DNA from: Paenibacillus illinoisensis NBRC 15959
GTDB taxonomy: Bacteria > Bacillota > Bacilli > Paenibacillales > Paenibacillaceae
DNA length: 64,000 bases
Reading direction: 5' to 3'
NCBI RefSeq assembly: GCF_004000925.1
Contig: NZ_BIME01000016.1
Location: 50,874-114,873 of the forward strand
A program made the translations under genes and the position numbers. Of the stretch, positions 31,899 to 41,082 are shown in pieces. Position 1 is the stretch's first letter, and every line of letters starts with the position of its first letter. Under the pieces are notes generated by a model that saw only the letters and a list, made by a program, of their open reading frames with translations, was not told the origin of the DNA and did not search any database.

Positions 31899-33596
31899 TT
31901 ATCGTTGAAACGAAACCTTGAAGGTCGTGCCCTCGCCTTCCTGTGACTCCACCGTAATCGTTCCGTTGTGTCGTTCCACGATGCTTCGGCACATGGATAA
32001 CCCGAGTCCGGTCCCTTTGGCTTTCGTCGTATAAAAAGGTTCAAACAGCTTCTCTTGCTTCGGTTGTGCTATGCCTGCACCTGTATCGTGTACACACAGC
32101 TCGACCTTGTCATCCACCATCCGCGTTTCGAGCGTCAGAACCCCTTTCTCTGTCATAGCTTCCATGCCGTTGCGAGCCAGATTGAGCACTACCTGCTTGA
32201 TTTCTTTCGTATTCAGGTGCAGCTTAGGCACATTATGGTCAAGCATGAGTTCGATGCTCTGTCCACGCAGATTGGCATCCGCCCATAGCAGCGGGCTCAA
32301 TTCATGAATAATGTCGTGCAACTGGGACTCTTCCTTTTCTGAGATCCGATTCTGGGCTAGGGAGAGAAAGTCATTGATGATGCTGTTTGCCCGGTCCAGC
32401 TCCTCCAGTACAATCTGATAGTAGTGATCTAGCGACTCAGGACTCTTCTCTTGCATTAATTGAAGGAAACCGCGTACAACCGCCATCGGATTCCGCACTT
32501 CATGAGTTATGCTGGCAGCCATCTGCCCCACCAGACTGAGGCGATCCACATTGTCCAGCTCGCTTCGCAGCATTTCCAGCTCAGTAATGTCCTGAATAAT
32601 GAGCATGGCTCCCGTGACCTCTCTTGACCTTTCGTGTGAAAGAGAATAGATCGGCACGGTCCGTGATTGGAATACATAGGAGCCGTATCTTACGGTCATA
32701 CCGTTGATTTCCCCATCCACAACCGCCTTACGTATACTGTTCTCCAATCTGTCAGCCTGCCCCTGTTCGACAAACTGGCTGACCGGGAGCCCAATCAGAT
32801 TGGAAGTGGTCGTACAGGGGAGTTGATTTCTTGCTGTTTGCTCCATGGTATCATTAACAAACTGTACAGTTCCCTCCGGGTCCACTGTAGCGATGGATAA
32901 TGGAACTGCGTTCAGTATTTGGTGAAGCTTTTCCGTTTCGGATATGTATTGATGATGAACTTCGGACAGATGTTGTTCAAGCCCCTGATGATGATGCATA
33001 TGCTCAATCCAGAGCATACTAAAGCTGCCTGCAAGAACAGCACCAATGATGTACCCCAGCATGATGCCTATTCCTTGAGCTAGGGATAAAGTAGAATTTC
33101 CATCCATCAAAGGAATGCACAGCAGGGCGGATACAATCAATTCTGCTGCGATCAACGAGCTGACCATCGTTATTTTGCGTGAACGCGTATAGTGCTTGAA
33201 TCGTCTGGCCGTCAACCATACAATAGGATAGAGAAGAATGCCTGTTTGAAGGAGAAACTCGTACAAGGTATAGGGATGTCCAATAAGAAAATAAGCGATT
33301 ACATGGAGAAGGGTAAGCGTGAGGCCTATCACAGGCCGGCAGTACAATATGCTGATGGTAAGAGGTATCACACCCAATGAAATGGGAACGGCCGCGGGAC
33401 TCGCATAATGGGCAAACAGCAAACAGAGCAGCATGCTGGCCGCACTTGTCACTGCCAGGCTGTTCAGCATCATTCTACTACGATCTGTCTTGGCCTGAAC
33501 TTGTTTGGGAAGCCCCAGATAAAAAAAGGGAATCAGGAATACCGCAGAACCTGCAAGCAGCACCTGTAAAAGAATGTCCTTTAACGCAACCACCAT
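31899..33596 (-). CDS. PAS-containing sensor histidine kinase (KinB-like)
   Basis: 565 residues from the ATG at 33596, which has GAGGAGGG before it (an upstream start at 33707 has none). About six hydrophobic helices (1-200) form a membrane sensor; then a PAS domain (LHQILNAVPLSIATVDPEGTVQFVNDT), an H-box SITHEVRNPMAVVRGFLQLM, N-box VVLNLARNGMEAM and G-box GTGLGLSMCRSIVERHNG. Layout and the H-box fit the sporulation phosphorelay kinases KinB/KinC/KinE of Bacillales. No response regulator is next to it, as is usual for those kinases. Signal unknown. Confidence 0.88.
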   Translation of the reverse strand: MVVALKDILLQVLLAGSAVFLIPFFYLGLPKQVQAKTDRSRMMLNSLAVTSAASMLLCLLFAHYASPAAVPISLGVIPLTISILYCRPVIGLTLTLLHVIAYFLIGHPYTLYEFLLQTGILLYPIVWLTARRFKHYTRSRKITMVSSLIAAELIVSALLCIPLMDGNSTLSLAQGIGIMLGYIIGAVLAGSFSMLWIEHMHHHQGLEQHLSEVHHQYISETEKLHQILNAVPLSIATVDPEGTVQFVNDTMEQTARNQLPCTTTSNLIGLPVSQFVEQGQADRLENSIRKAVVDGEINGMTVRYGSYVFQSRTVPIYSLSHERSREVTGAMLIIQDITELEMLRSELDNVDRLSLVGQMAASITHEVRNPMAVVRGFLQLMQEKSPESLDHYYQIVLEELDRANSIINDFLSLAQNRISEKEESQLHDIIHELSPLLWADANLRGQSIELMLDHNVPKLHLNTKEIKQVVLNLARNGMEAMTEKGVLTLETRMVDDKVELCVHDTGAGIAQPKQEKLFEPFYTTKAKGTGLGLSMCRSIVERHNGTITVESQEGEGTTFKVSFQR

Positions 33597-33895
33597 GCCA
33601 TCTCCCTCCTCGCCCGCACATTCCCTCATGTATTTCTGATTAAAACATAGGCGACAGTATATTACAATATATCCCTTGAGACTGCATAATAGAACAGTTG
33701 CTTTCATTATAAATGGTTAAAAATGTGTACCATTTGTCCTATTATCCTGCATAATTCGATTTTTAACGTCCAAGTGTACTATATATAGAAAACGGAAATA
33801 GCTGGAATCTATATGTGGTTTATTCAATTTCTTACCAGTGTTCAATTAAGTGTAATAAAGTAGACAAAATCAATGGAAAAAGAGGGTAATAATAT
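33597..33895. other. Intergenic region between divergent kinase and flavoprotein genes
   Basis: 299 AT-rich bases with no gene. No exact Spo0A box was found, though the region must hold both promoters. Confidence 0.5.
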
Positions 33896-35173
33896 ATGTA
33901 CGATGTCATTGTAATTGGTGGCGGTTCCGCAGGCTTAATGGCATGCGTTGCTGCTGCCGAGCACGGAGCCTCTGTGCTTCTGTTGGATAAGGGAGATCAA
34001 CTGGGCCGCAAGCTCGGAATCTCCGGAGGCGGTCGCTGCAATGTGACCAATGCCAAAGAGACAGATGAATTGATCAGACATATTCCCGGTAACGGGCGTT
34101 TCTTATATAGTTCATTTCAAAATCTGGACAATCAGGGAATTATGCGTTTCTTCGAAAACCTGGGTATTGCCCTGAAGGAAGAAGACAATGGAAGAATGTT
34201 CCCGGTTACAGACAAGGCCAAAACGGTGGTCGATGCTCTGGTCGGGAAGGTGGTTTCTCTGGGTGTGGAGATTCGTACCAAAGAGCCTGTCACGGAGCTG
34301 ATTCATGATGGACAGCATGTACAGGGTGTCAAGCTTGCCTCGGGGAAGACAGTCAAAGCCCATGCGGTCATTGTAGCAACTGGAGGCAAATCCGTACCTC
34401 AAACCGGTTCAACCGGGGATGGTTATCCTTGGGCTGAATCAGCCGGACATACAATTACGGAGCTTTACCCGACAGAGGTACCCATTGTTTCCGGTGAGAG
34501 CTGGATCCAATCCAGAGAACTTCAGGGGTTATCTTTGCGGGATGTAGGGTTATCCGTGCTGGATGCCAAAGGCAAGACTGTGATTTCGCATCGTGGTGAT
34601 ATGATCTTCACGCATTTTGGTGTATCGGGTCCTATCGCCCTCCGCTGCAGTCAGTTCATTCGTAAGGTACAAATGAAATCCGGCAGCACTCAGGTCACGA
34701 TGAGCATTGATTTCTTTCCTGATCTCACTCCAGCTGCACTGGAAAGACAGGTCCAGCAGGTTCTGGAGCAAGAGTCACGCAAGGCAGTTAAGAACATTTT
34801 GAAAGCATGGGTACCTGAACGCATGATTCCATTACTGATGAAACGTGCCGAAATCAGCGAAGAGCTGACATTCCACCATTTTCCTAAGGGCATGCTGAGC
34901 ACGTTATGCGGGCTGATGAAGGCTTTTACCTTCCGCGTGGATGGCACGCGTTCTCTCAAAGAGGCATTCGTCACTGGCGGAGGTGTGCACTTAAAGGAAA
35001 TATACCCAAAAACAATGGAATCCAAGCTGCTGCCGGGTCTATTCTTTTGCGGTGAGGTTCTGGACATCCACGGCTACACTGGTGGGTATAACATTACCGC
35101 TGCATTCTCTACCGGATACACCGCTGGCATGCATGCCGCAGAGTACAAAAACGCCAGTAGTAAAGATAAATAA
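33896..35173 (+). CDS. Flavoprotein of the HI0933/YhiN (BaiN/RdsA) family
   Basis: 425 residues. FAD-binding dinucleotide fold at the start (DVIVIGGGSAGLMACVAAAEHGASVLLLDKG), family motif GRKLGISGGGRCNVTNAK, and the C-terminal flavin segment GLFFCGEVLDIHGYTGGYNITAAFSTGYTAG. Members have been linked to reduction of bile-acid intermediates and, in E. coli YhiN, to dihydrouridine formation in 23S rRNA; the role here is not settled. AGAGGG precedes the ATG. Single gene ending in a bidirectional terminator. Confidence 0.9.
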   Translation: MYDVIVIGGGSAGLMACVAAAEHGASVLLLDKGDQLGRKLGISGGGRCNVTNAKETDELIRHIPGNGRFLYSSFQNLDNQGIMRFFENLGIALKEEDNGRMFPVTDKAKTVVDALVGKVVSLGVEIRTKEPVTELIHDGQHVQGVKLASGKTVKAHAVIVATGGKSVPQTGSTGDGYPWAESAGHTITELYPTEVPIVSGESWIQSRELQGLSLRDVGLSVLDAKGKTVISHRGDMIFTHFGVSGPIALRCSQFIRKVQMKSGSTQVTMSIDFFPDLTPAALERQVQQVLEQESRKAVKNILKAWVPERMIPLLMKRAEISEELTFHHFPKGMLSTLCGLMKAFTFRVDGTRSLKEAFVTGGGVHLKEIYPKTMESKLLPGLFFCGEVLDIHGYTGGYNITAAFSTGYTAGMHAAEYKNASSKDK

Positions 35174-35189
35174 ACATGCCAAAAACAAG

Positions 35190-35232
35190 AAAACCTCGAA
35201 GTGCCCACATGCTGTGGGACCCGAGGTTTTTT
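35190..35232. terminator. Bidirectional terminator
   Basis: AAACCTCG/CGAGGTTT with inner TGCCCACA/TGTGGGAC pairing; T-runs on both sides serve the flavoprotein gene and the convergent 127-residue gene. Confidence 0.9.
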
Positions 35233-35246
35233 GACTATTCATCTGA

Positions 35247-35630
35247 TTATGCTTTTACACTGCCGGAGAATCCATCCACTGAATCGTCAAAGGTTGGGTC
35301 ATCGTCCCGATTATGCAATCCTTGTTGAAGCCCACTGTCCTGATTTCCATTTGCATAACCTTCTTGCCAATCCTCGTTAATGATATGAGCCGGAATGGAT
35401 ATATCCTGAAATTGATCAAACCCGTCTGTTTCAGCCAGGAACGCTGCGCTTCCTCCGTGTGACTGCACAATCTCCACCGCCGACTGTATATCCTGGCGAT
35501 CGGTAGGAATGTACAATTCCAGCGGCCCCGATTGATACGGCTTATATCCAAGCTCCTTCAGCGTGGCCTCCGCCGCAAGCAATGCTGAATGGTCAGAAAA
35601 ATGTACCTGAAGTTCACTATCGTCCATCAT
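35247..35630 (-). CDS. Protein of unknown function next to ecsAB
   Basis: 127 residues. The N-terminal 75 residues look like a small alpha/beta (ferredoxin-like) fold: ELQVHFSDHSALLAAEATLKELGYKPYQ, LELYIPTDRQDIQSAVEIVQSHGG. The tail (IINEDWQEGYANGNQDSGLQQGLHNRDDDPTFDD) is acidic and probably disordered. GGAGG lies 9 bases before the ATG at 35630. It lies 84 bases downstream of ecsB on the same strand and could belong to that operon. Family not recognised. Confidence 0.7.
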   Translation of the reverse strand: MMDDSELQVHFSDHSALLAAEATLKELGYKPYQSGPLELYIPTDRQDIQSAVEIVQSHGGSAAFLAETDGFDQFQDISIPAHIINEDWQEGYANGNQDSGLQQGLHNRDDDPTFDDSVDGFSGSVKA

Positions 35631-35714
35631 TCGTTTTTTCCTCCTCGCTACAGTTGATCTCTCCTATAGCATGGTCACTAATGGAAAACGATATGCGATT
35701 TCTACTGGAATACT

Positions 35715-36977
35715 TTAGCTTGAACGGGTCATTCGAATCCATCCTCCCACGGAAAGGCAGAAGAGTCCAAAGACCACGACAGCTGCTGCAACAATGACAC
35801 TTAACAGCCAGCCAAGCCAGGTTATTCCCAAAGCCAAACCCATGATAAGGCCCAGCGGGATAAAAAGCATCCGAACCATCGTCAATCCTGCACGGTGCAG
35901 AGCAGCCGGGTCATAGGATAGGAGCTGCACGTAGTCTGAAGTCACGAACACATCCCATGAGCGATAAAACAGCAGGGTCAGCATAATAATCAGCAAGCAG
36001 CACACGATGACATTAACGGGAAAAGGGGGAAGCATGACTGCTGCTGTGGAGAGACTACCCAGCTGCAAATACAGTTTCATCGTGGAAGAGTCTCGAAAAA
36101 AAGCTTTGAAAGCCGTTTCGGCTGTCCGGTTGGACATGGAACGATTGCGCAGAAGCCTGCGCCTTTTGCGAAAAACGACTGTTTTTGTACGAGGAACCTT
36201 CGGCTTGGACACAGACTGACTTAACATAAGCGCTGTTAGCTTCAATCGACCTCGTAAATCCTCCCGTACATCCCCCTCAAACGTGCCCTTCATCAACAGC
36301 CTCATTTGGATCAAAGTGACAAGGATAAGGATTCCGACAAAGATTCCAGCAAGCTGTCTCCAGATCTCTCCGTCCATCCATGACGTTGTACGGATCGTAA
36401 AAAGTCCCAAGGCAATCGCGGCAGGGATGAGTCGAATCCAGCGTCTCCATCCGGTATTTCGCACCTTAATGATGTGCAGAGCGATCGCCTGAATTGAAGC
36501 TACTATACCAAACCAGAGCGCAAGGAGCGCGATAGGTGTAAATGACATGCCATAAACACGAGACCACAAGGGTGCGGTCAAGGCCGTAATCACAATCATT
36601 TTGCCCAAATGCAGCAAACAGGCTCGGAAAAGCCCTTGCTTCATTAAGGTCCGCATCCATAATGGTCTTGATTTCAGAAACAGCATGTCTGCTTCTTCCA
36701 CAAAGATCAGTACACCGCCTGAGAGCATAACGATATCGATTAGCCCTGTCAGGACAGGCACAGATAGTTCAGTCGCCCATGTAGGCAGCGGTTTGGTCCA
36801 TAAACTCGAATACCACCCAATCAGATACAGCAGCCCCGGAACCAGCAGATACAACCATACGGTCCAGTCCACTGCCAATCTCAGATTTTTTAACTGTCCA
36901 TTGAAATGCTCTCGACGCCTGCGTCTATATAAACGAATTGGTGTATATCGCTCAGAGTTTCCCATCCCTCTATTCAC
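35715..36977 (-). CDS. ecsB: EcsB-family ABC transporter permease
   Basis: 420 residues with about nine hydrophobic segments (WTVWLYLLVPGLLYLIG, VLTGLIDIVMLSGGVLIFVEEADMLFLKSRP, and others). VEEADMLFLKSRPLWM and FKAFFRDSSTMKLYLQL are marks of EcsB. It pairs with the ATPase just upstream (8 bases between them). In B. subtilis EcsAB affects secretion, competence and processing of peptides by the site-2 protease; substrate not fully settled. Basic, Arg-rich N-terminus (LYRRRRREHFN) faces the cytoplasm. Confidence 0.88.
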   Translation of the reverse strand: MNRGMGNSERYTPIRLYRRRRREHFNGQLKNLRLAVDWTVWLYLLVPGLLYLIGWYSSLWTKPLPTWATELSVPVLTGLIDIVMLSGGVLIFVEEADMLFLKSRPLWMRTLMKQGLFRACLLHLGKMIVITALTAPLWSRVYGMSFTPIALLALWFGIVASIQAIALHIIKVRNTGWRRWIRLIPAAIALGLFTIRTTSWMDGEIWRQLAGIFVGILILVTLIQMRLLMKGTFEGDVREDLRGRLKLTALMLSQSVSKPKVPRTKTVVFRKRRRLLRNRSMSNRTAETAFKAFFRDSSTMKLYLQLGSLSTAAVMLPPFPVNVIVCCLLIIMLTLLFYRSWDVFVTSDYVQLLSYDPAALHRAGLTMVRMLFIPLGLIMGLALGITWLGWLLSVIVAAAVVVFGLFCLSVGGWIRMTRSS

Positions 36978-36985
36978 CTCCCTGA

Positions 36986-37717
36986 CTAGGATGTCAGTAT
37001 ATCAAAACAGTCGAATAAGGATAATTCGGGCTGCCCGGCGACAGCGCGAATCTCATCCAGCGTACCTTCAGCGGCCGATCTGCCTGCTGCAATCAGTACA
37101 AACCGGTCACAGATCCGTTCCGCTGTATCAAGTACATGCGTGGACATTAGCACCCCTGCCCCGCGGCGGCGTTCCTCATCAAGCAGCTGCAGGAAATCCT
37201 TCGTTGCGCGTGGATCCAGTCCAATAAAAGGCTCATCTACAATATATACATCAGGTGAGGCCAGGAAGCCGATCATCAGCATCATTTTCTGACGCATGCC
37301 TTTGGAAAAACTGCCGGGAAGATCATCGCGTACATGATCCATATTGAAACGAACCAGCAATTCCTCCGCTCTCGCAACAAATTCCCCTTCCTCCATTTCG
37401 TACGCCGCTGCCGCAAGATCAAGATGCTCCCAGAGAGTCATATATTCATAAAAGACAGGCTGCTCCGGGATGTAGGCATATCTGCCCTCTCCTCCAATTG
37501 CAATCTCAAACTCGGCGTGCTCCAGCAAGCCAAGCATCGTTTTGATGGTCGTGCTTTTGCCGGCCCCGTTTGGACCAATAATACCTACCAGTTCTCCTGG
37601 ATACACCTGGATTTGGATGTTTTGTATCGTCGACTTGCCTGCTTCATATCCTGCCTCTGCTATATGTACGTCCAGTATGGACTGCTTCGATGCTGACTCC
37701 TCAATTTCGATCTTCAT
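36986..37717 (-). CDS. ecsA: ABC transporter ATP-binding protein EcsA
   Basis: About 243 residues from the ATG at 37717, with GGGGAG 9 bases upstream; a GTG three codons before is possible. Walker A GIIGPNGAGKSTTIK, Q-loop near AYIPEQPVFYEYMT, signature GSFSKGMRQKMMLMIGFL, Walker B DVYIVDEPFIGLDP and the H-loop in VLMSTHVLDTAERICDRF. It forms the exporter-type complex with the EcsB gene that follows at 8 bases. Confidence 0.92.
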   Translation of the reverse strand: MKIEIEESASKQSILDVHIAEAGYEAGKSTIQNIQIQVYPGELVGIIGPNGAGKSTTIKTMLGLLEHAEFEIAIGGEGRYAYIPEQPVFYEYMTLWEHLDLAAAAYEMEEGEFVARAEELLVRFNMDHVRDDLPGSFSKGMRQKMMLMIGFLASPDVYIVDEPFIGLDPRATKDFLQLLDEERRRGAGVLMSTHVLDTAERICDRFVLIAAGRSAAEGTLDEIRAVAGQPELSLFDCFDILTS

Positions 37718-37849
37718 GGCCTTCACTCCCCGGTTAATGACTTGTCCAGTGTGTTCTCCATTATTCTAATGGAGTTATTAGCTTTGTGTTTGATCATTTT
37801 GAGCATCTTTAATGAATTAGAGGTGGACAATGAAAAACCTTTAAACACA

Positions 37850-37886
37850 CAAAAAAAGCAGGGGTTCCGGAGCCCCTGCTTTTTCA
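37850..37886. terminator. Bidirectional terminator after the MFS gene
   Basis: AAAGCAGGGG/CCCCTGCTTT stem with T-runs on both strands; on the minus strand it lies 113 bases after the MFS stop and upstream of ecsA. Confidence 0.9.
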
Positions 37887-37998
37887 TGATTATCCAGTGG
37901 AAAATCATCTTACCGATTACAACCCACCACCGTTGTGGTTTCGCTCGTGGACACACTCTGGTTATGATGGTTGTCAATTAAGTACTGACACAATGATG

Positions 37999-39318
37999 CT
38001 ATTCGCTTACAGCCACTGCCTCACTCGTCACCGTTACATCCATCTTTTTCGATCTGCGTTTTAATACATAGACCATTCCCAGAAGTGTCATTAAAATACC
38101 TGAACATACAAAGGCCGGGATAACACCAAACGATGTGACCAGAAATCCCCCTACAACAGGACCCATAATATTGCTTGCTGTCATGACGCTGCCAACAGTC
38201 CCAAATACACGCCCGGTCATGGCTTCAGGAGTTTGTTCCTGCAGCAAAATTTGAAAAGGCACCACGGCGAACCCAATTCCGATTCCTGCCAGGGCAAACA
38301 TCAATATCAGCAGCAGGTTCGCACCCAGACCAGCATGCGGCCATACGCCAACAACAACGCCTGCTGCACCAATGACAAGTCCCGTTATTGATGTCCCCAG
38401 CCCCATCTTCAGCACATGCCCTGCTCTTTTCCACTTCCTCACACTCATGGCTGCAATCAACGTACCAACCCCACTGGCACCAACGCACCATCCCAACAGA
38501 TCACTCGAAATTCCGGGCAGCTGTCTGAACAAGACAACGGTCTGGGAATCAGCAAATTGCAGGAACAGAATGGCGGATGCCAGCAAAATGAGAGAAGACC
38601 CTACCTGTGGAAGTGAAGCGAGCATACGAACGCCTTCCAGCGTATCCTTCAAGAAGACACCTTTCTCTCGGGATGAAATGCCCCTTTTTCCTTCTCCCTT
38701 ACTTTCTTGTACGGACGGTCTTGCAGATTGGATCACCCGCTTACCCGGAATCCACAGCAAAATAATACCCGAGATGAGAAACGAGGCTGAATCCAGAATA
38801 AAACACCAGGTAATCCCAAAGGCTGCCACCAGCAATCCACCAAGCGCAGGACCTATAATTTTGGACATCTGTTCGATTACCGAGCTGATGGAAACGGCTT
38901 GAGCCAGCTGCTCATGCGGCACAAATTCCTTCAACTTCCCGTTCTTGGCGGGTGAGAATACGACGTCGAATAACGATTTGAGAATAAGCAATATGTATAC
39001 ATGCCAGATCTGATCGGCAAAAATGAACCCGGCAACAATCACGACTCGTGCAACGTCCGCCGCGATCATCAACCATTTCCGATTCATCCGATCCGCCAGC
39101 GCGCCTGCAAACGGCCCTGTTATCAGCACAGGCAGTGCCGCACAAAGTGTAGTAAACGTAATTTCCCACGGCGTAGCATTCCAACGTATCCCCACCAACG
39201 TCAAGATCGCCAACAGATGCAGCCAATCGCCCAGATTGGAGATGGCCTGTGCCACCATCAGTGTTACAAACGGACGGTTATGCTTCAGTCCGCGTTGTCC
39301 CTTCATTGTCATTTCCAT
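37999..39318 (-). CDS. MFS efflux transporter (MFS_3/Mef-like)
   Basis: 439 residues, 12 predicted helices. NLGDWLHLLAILTLV at helix 1 and GPFAGALADRMNRKWLMIAADVARVVIV (loop 2-3 motif A form, G-x3-D-R-x-x-R/K) are typical of the MFS_3 group that includes macrolide exporters and enterobactin exporter EntS; a basic Ser/Lys linker (QSARPSVQESKGEGKRG) lies mid-protein. GGAGGAG precedes the ATG at 39318. Divergent from the MarR gene at 39808, which probably represses it. Substrate unknown. Confidence 0.88.
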   Translation of the reverse strand: MEMTMKGQRGLKHNRPFVTLMVAQAISNLGDWLHLLAILTLVGIRWNATPWEITFTTLCAALPVLITGPFAGALADRMNRKWLMIAADVARVVIVAGFIFADQIWHVYILLILKSLFDVVFSPAKNGKLKEFVPHEQLAQAVSISSVIEQMSKIIGPALGGLLVAAFGITWCFILDSASFLISGIILLWIPGKRVIQSARPSVQESKGEGKRGISSREKGVFLKDTLEGVRMLASLPQVGSSLILLASAILFLQFADSQTVVLFRQLPGISSDLLGWCVGASGVGTLIAAMSVRKWKRAGHVLKMGLGTSITGLVIGAAGVVVGVWPHAGLGANLLLILMFALAGIGIGFAVVPFQILLQEQTPEAMTGRVFGTVGSVMTASNIMGPVVGGFLVTSFGVIPAFVCSGILMTLLGMVYVLKRRSKKMDVTVTSEAVAVSE

Positions 39319-39588
39319 TTCGCTTCTCCTCCACTTGCCGGAATGTTGATATGGTTTTAATTATATAAATTGGAACTTATTCCAACCTCCTTCCGGAGAC
39401 GGAGAAGTGCCAACATCCGAAGGATGAACTTTCTCAGGTGCAAGCTGCCTTGGAGGAGGACGAATGCTTAAATTTTAAATGCTAAAAATGCAGATCTTGT
39501 GACATATCGCATGTTTTTCGTGGAAACAGAAGCTTACAATAAGGACATGGCGACAATCTGAATCGTCAAATGTAACCTACTCAACCCT
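39319..39588. other. Intergenic region between the MFS gene and the repeat
   Basis: 270 bases with no gene; expected to hold the MFS promoter. A Spo-like or cre-like site was not found. Confidence 0.45.
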
Positions 39589-39781
39589 ATATAAGTTGAA
39601 TATATCGATTACATGTTAATCGTAACGAAGAGGACAGAAAAAACCTGTAAAAGCAACGCGTTCACTTTATCACCGGATTTTAACTTTGAAAAAGATTCAA
39701 AAAAATCTGGGGATAACAGTGATTGGAGGGTTGTTCTGTCATCGTAGTGGTAGATAGTAACCTTATTATTTCAACTTATAT
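39589..39781 (+). repeat. 193-bp structured repeat with terminal inverted repeats, copy 2
   Basis: Ends are ATATAAGTTGA (39589-39599) and TCAACTTATAT (39771-39781), a perfect 11-bp inverted repeat. The 14-base arms 39668-39681 and 39702-39715 equal those of copy 1 base for base; the cap is CTTT-GAAA-AAG instead of CCCT/AGGG. CTGTCATCGTAG near 39738 can pair by wobble as the counterpart of CTGC-AATC-GCAG. It ends 15 bases before the ribosome site of the MarR gene, in the same orientation as copy 1 has to its gene. Confidence 0.75.
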
Positions 39782-39807
39782 CACTAAACTGAAAAGGCGG
39801 GATCAGC

Positions 39808-40269
39808 ATGCTGGAATTACAAGAAATCGGAACCGAACGTTCACTTCATCTGTACCGCACCTTGGCCAAAACATTCAAGAGCGTGAATGAACACGCTGTA
39901 TCCGGTAGCAAAGTGCACGGCTTCAACCCTACAGCATACGGGGTGCTGGAAGTGCTGTATATGAAAGGAGCACAGCCGATTCAACAGGTAGGCGCACAAC
40001 TTCTGCTGCAGAGCGGGAACGTAACCTATGTCATTGATAAGCTGGAGCAAAAAGGACTCTTACTTCGCAAACACTGTCCGCAGGACAGACGGATTATATT
40101 TGTGGAACTGACAGATGAAGGTCACCGGACCATGGATGATATCTATCCAGGTTATGCACACAAGATCGATCGTGCAGTCAGTGGTCTGAGCGAGAGTGAC
40201 AAGACATTGCTGTCTGAGTTGTTGGAAAGGCTTGCGCTTGGCGCAGACCGTCTATCCGCTAATGGTTGA
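39808..40269 (+). CDS. MarR-family transcriptional regulator
   Basis: 153 residues. Winged helix: LNPTAYGVLEVLYMKGAQPIQQVGAQLLLQSGNVTYVIDKLEQKGLL-like core with wing CPQDRRIIFVELTDEG; the recognition segment is SGNVTYVIDKLEQKG. Terminal helices (LHLYRTLAKTFKSVNEHAV; SESDKTLLSELLERLAL) form the dimer face. AAAAGGCGGG precedes the ATG. Its leader is the structured repeat copy 2. Divergent from the MFS exporter, so it likely controls that gene and itself. Confidence 0.93.
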   Translation: MLELQEIGTERSLHLYRTLAKTFKSVNEHAVSGSKVHGFNPTAYGVLEVLYMKGAQPIQQVGAQLLLQSGNVTYVIDKLEQKGLLLRKHCPQDRRIIFVELTDEGHRTMDDIYPGYAHKIDRAVSGLSESDKTLLSELLERLALGADRLSANG

Positions 40270-40298
40270 AGAAATAACCAGGATGAATAGTAAAAAAT

Positions 40299-40337
40299 AA
40301 AATAACCGGTTTCGCCCTTCTGCGGCGTAACCGGTTA
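40299..40337. terminator. Hairpin between marR and the membrane gene
   Basis: AACCGGTT/AACCGGTT pairing with inner CGCC/GGCG. The minus-strand side is followed by TATTTTATTTTTT, so it mainly suits the gene at 40411. Confidence 0.7.
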
Positions 40338-40410
40338 ATGCTGTGGAATCAACCCTACCTTATCCATATCAATACGGCGAGAACAACGATAACAAGGCCT
40401 CCGGCTGTTA

Positions 40411-40881
40411 TTATGCTCGGCGCTTCCTTAGCTTACCAATCCATTTCAATATATATTGCCAAAACAAATAAACAAACGTAACGATCAGTACATATACATA
40501 TGGCCCTGTATGCCGAAAAGCATCCATCCTGAGTACGAAGATTGCGAATAGAAGACCACATCCCGTCCCCAACAGGAAATAAGCTACAATTACATAAATC
40601 AACCTTGTACCAGCTCCCTTCATTTTCATTGAAGCAAGCACAGGATCGATGAACAGGGAGAAAGGCAGAATGAGGAATAGCATCGTTGCTGCATTGATCA
40701 GCAAACTTATGATCCATATATACCAAAAAGGATAGTAATACGTACCTTCTGCTCGTTCCGCCAAAGTCACCACTCTTGAAATCCCAACGTACAAAGAAAT
40801 GGTTATGACGGTCAGCAAGGCTGCAAATAATTTAATGGAAAATGGCATGAACCAATTAGATTCAGTCCTTGGCTTATTCAA
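40411..40881 (-). CDS. Uncharacterised membrane protein, four helices
   Basis: 156 residues. Hydrophobic segments at about 14-34, 53-73, 90-112 and 123-145 (KLFAALLTVITISLYVGIS; IWIISLLINAATMLFLILPFSLFI; LIYVIVAYFLLGTGCGLLFAIFVL; YVLIVTFVYLFWQYILKWIG), ending KLRKRRA. Start is TTG at 40881 with GAGG just ahead. Single gene on the minus strand between the MarR and DHA2 genes. Not recognised. Confidence 0.7.
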   Translation of the reverse strand: MNKPRTESNWFMPFSIKLFAALLTVITISLYVGISRVVTLAERAEGTYYYPFWYIWIISLLINAATMLFLILPFSLFIDPVLASMKMKGAGTRLIYVIVAYFLLGTGCGLLFAIFVLRMDAFRHTGPYVYVLIVTFVYLFWQYILKWIGKLRKRRA

Positions 40882-40974
40882 TACACCTCAGCCCCATTCA
40901 TATCAGATAACTCCATCTGGTACGGCGAAAAGTTAAAAACCTACTGTAAATTATATCAAATTTCCATTTGGAAC

Positions 40975-41004
40975 CAACAAAAAAAGCAGCTGATCACAGC
41001 TGCC
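40975..41004 (-). terminator. Intrinsic terminator of the DHA2 gene
   Basis: On the minus strand GGCAGCTG-TGAT-CAGCTGC then seven T, about 80 bases after the stop at 41083. Confidence 0.9.
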
Positions 41005-41082
41005 TTCTTGTGAAAATCAATGCTTTATCTCGTTGTGCTAATCAACAAAGTATTCGTCTTATGTACCGCATGGGTTCGACAA

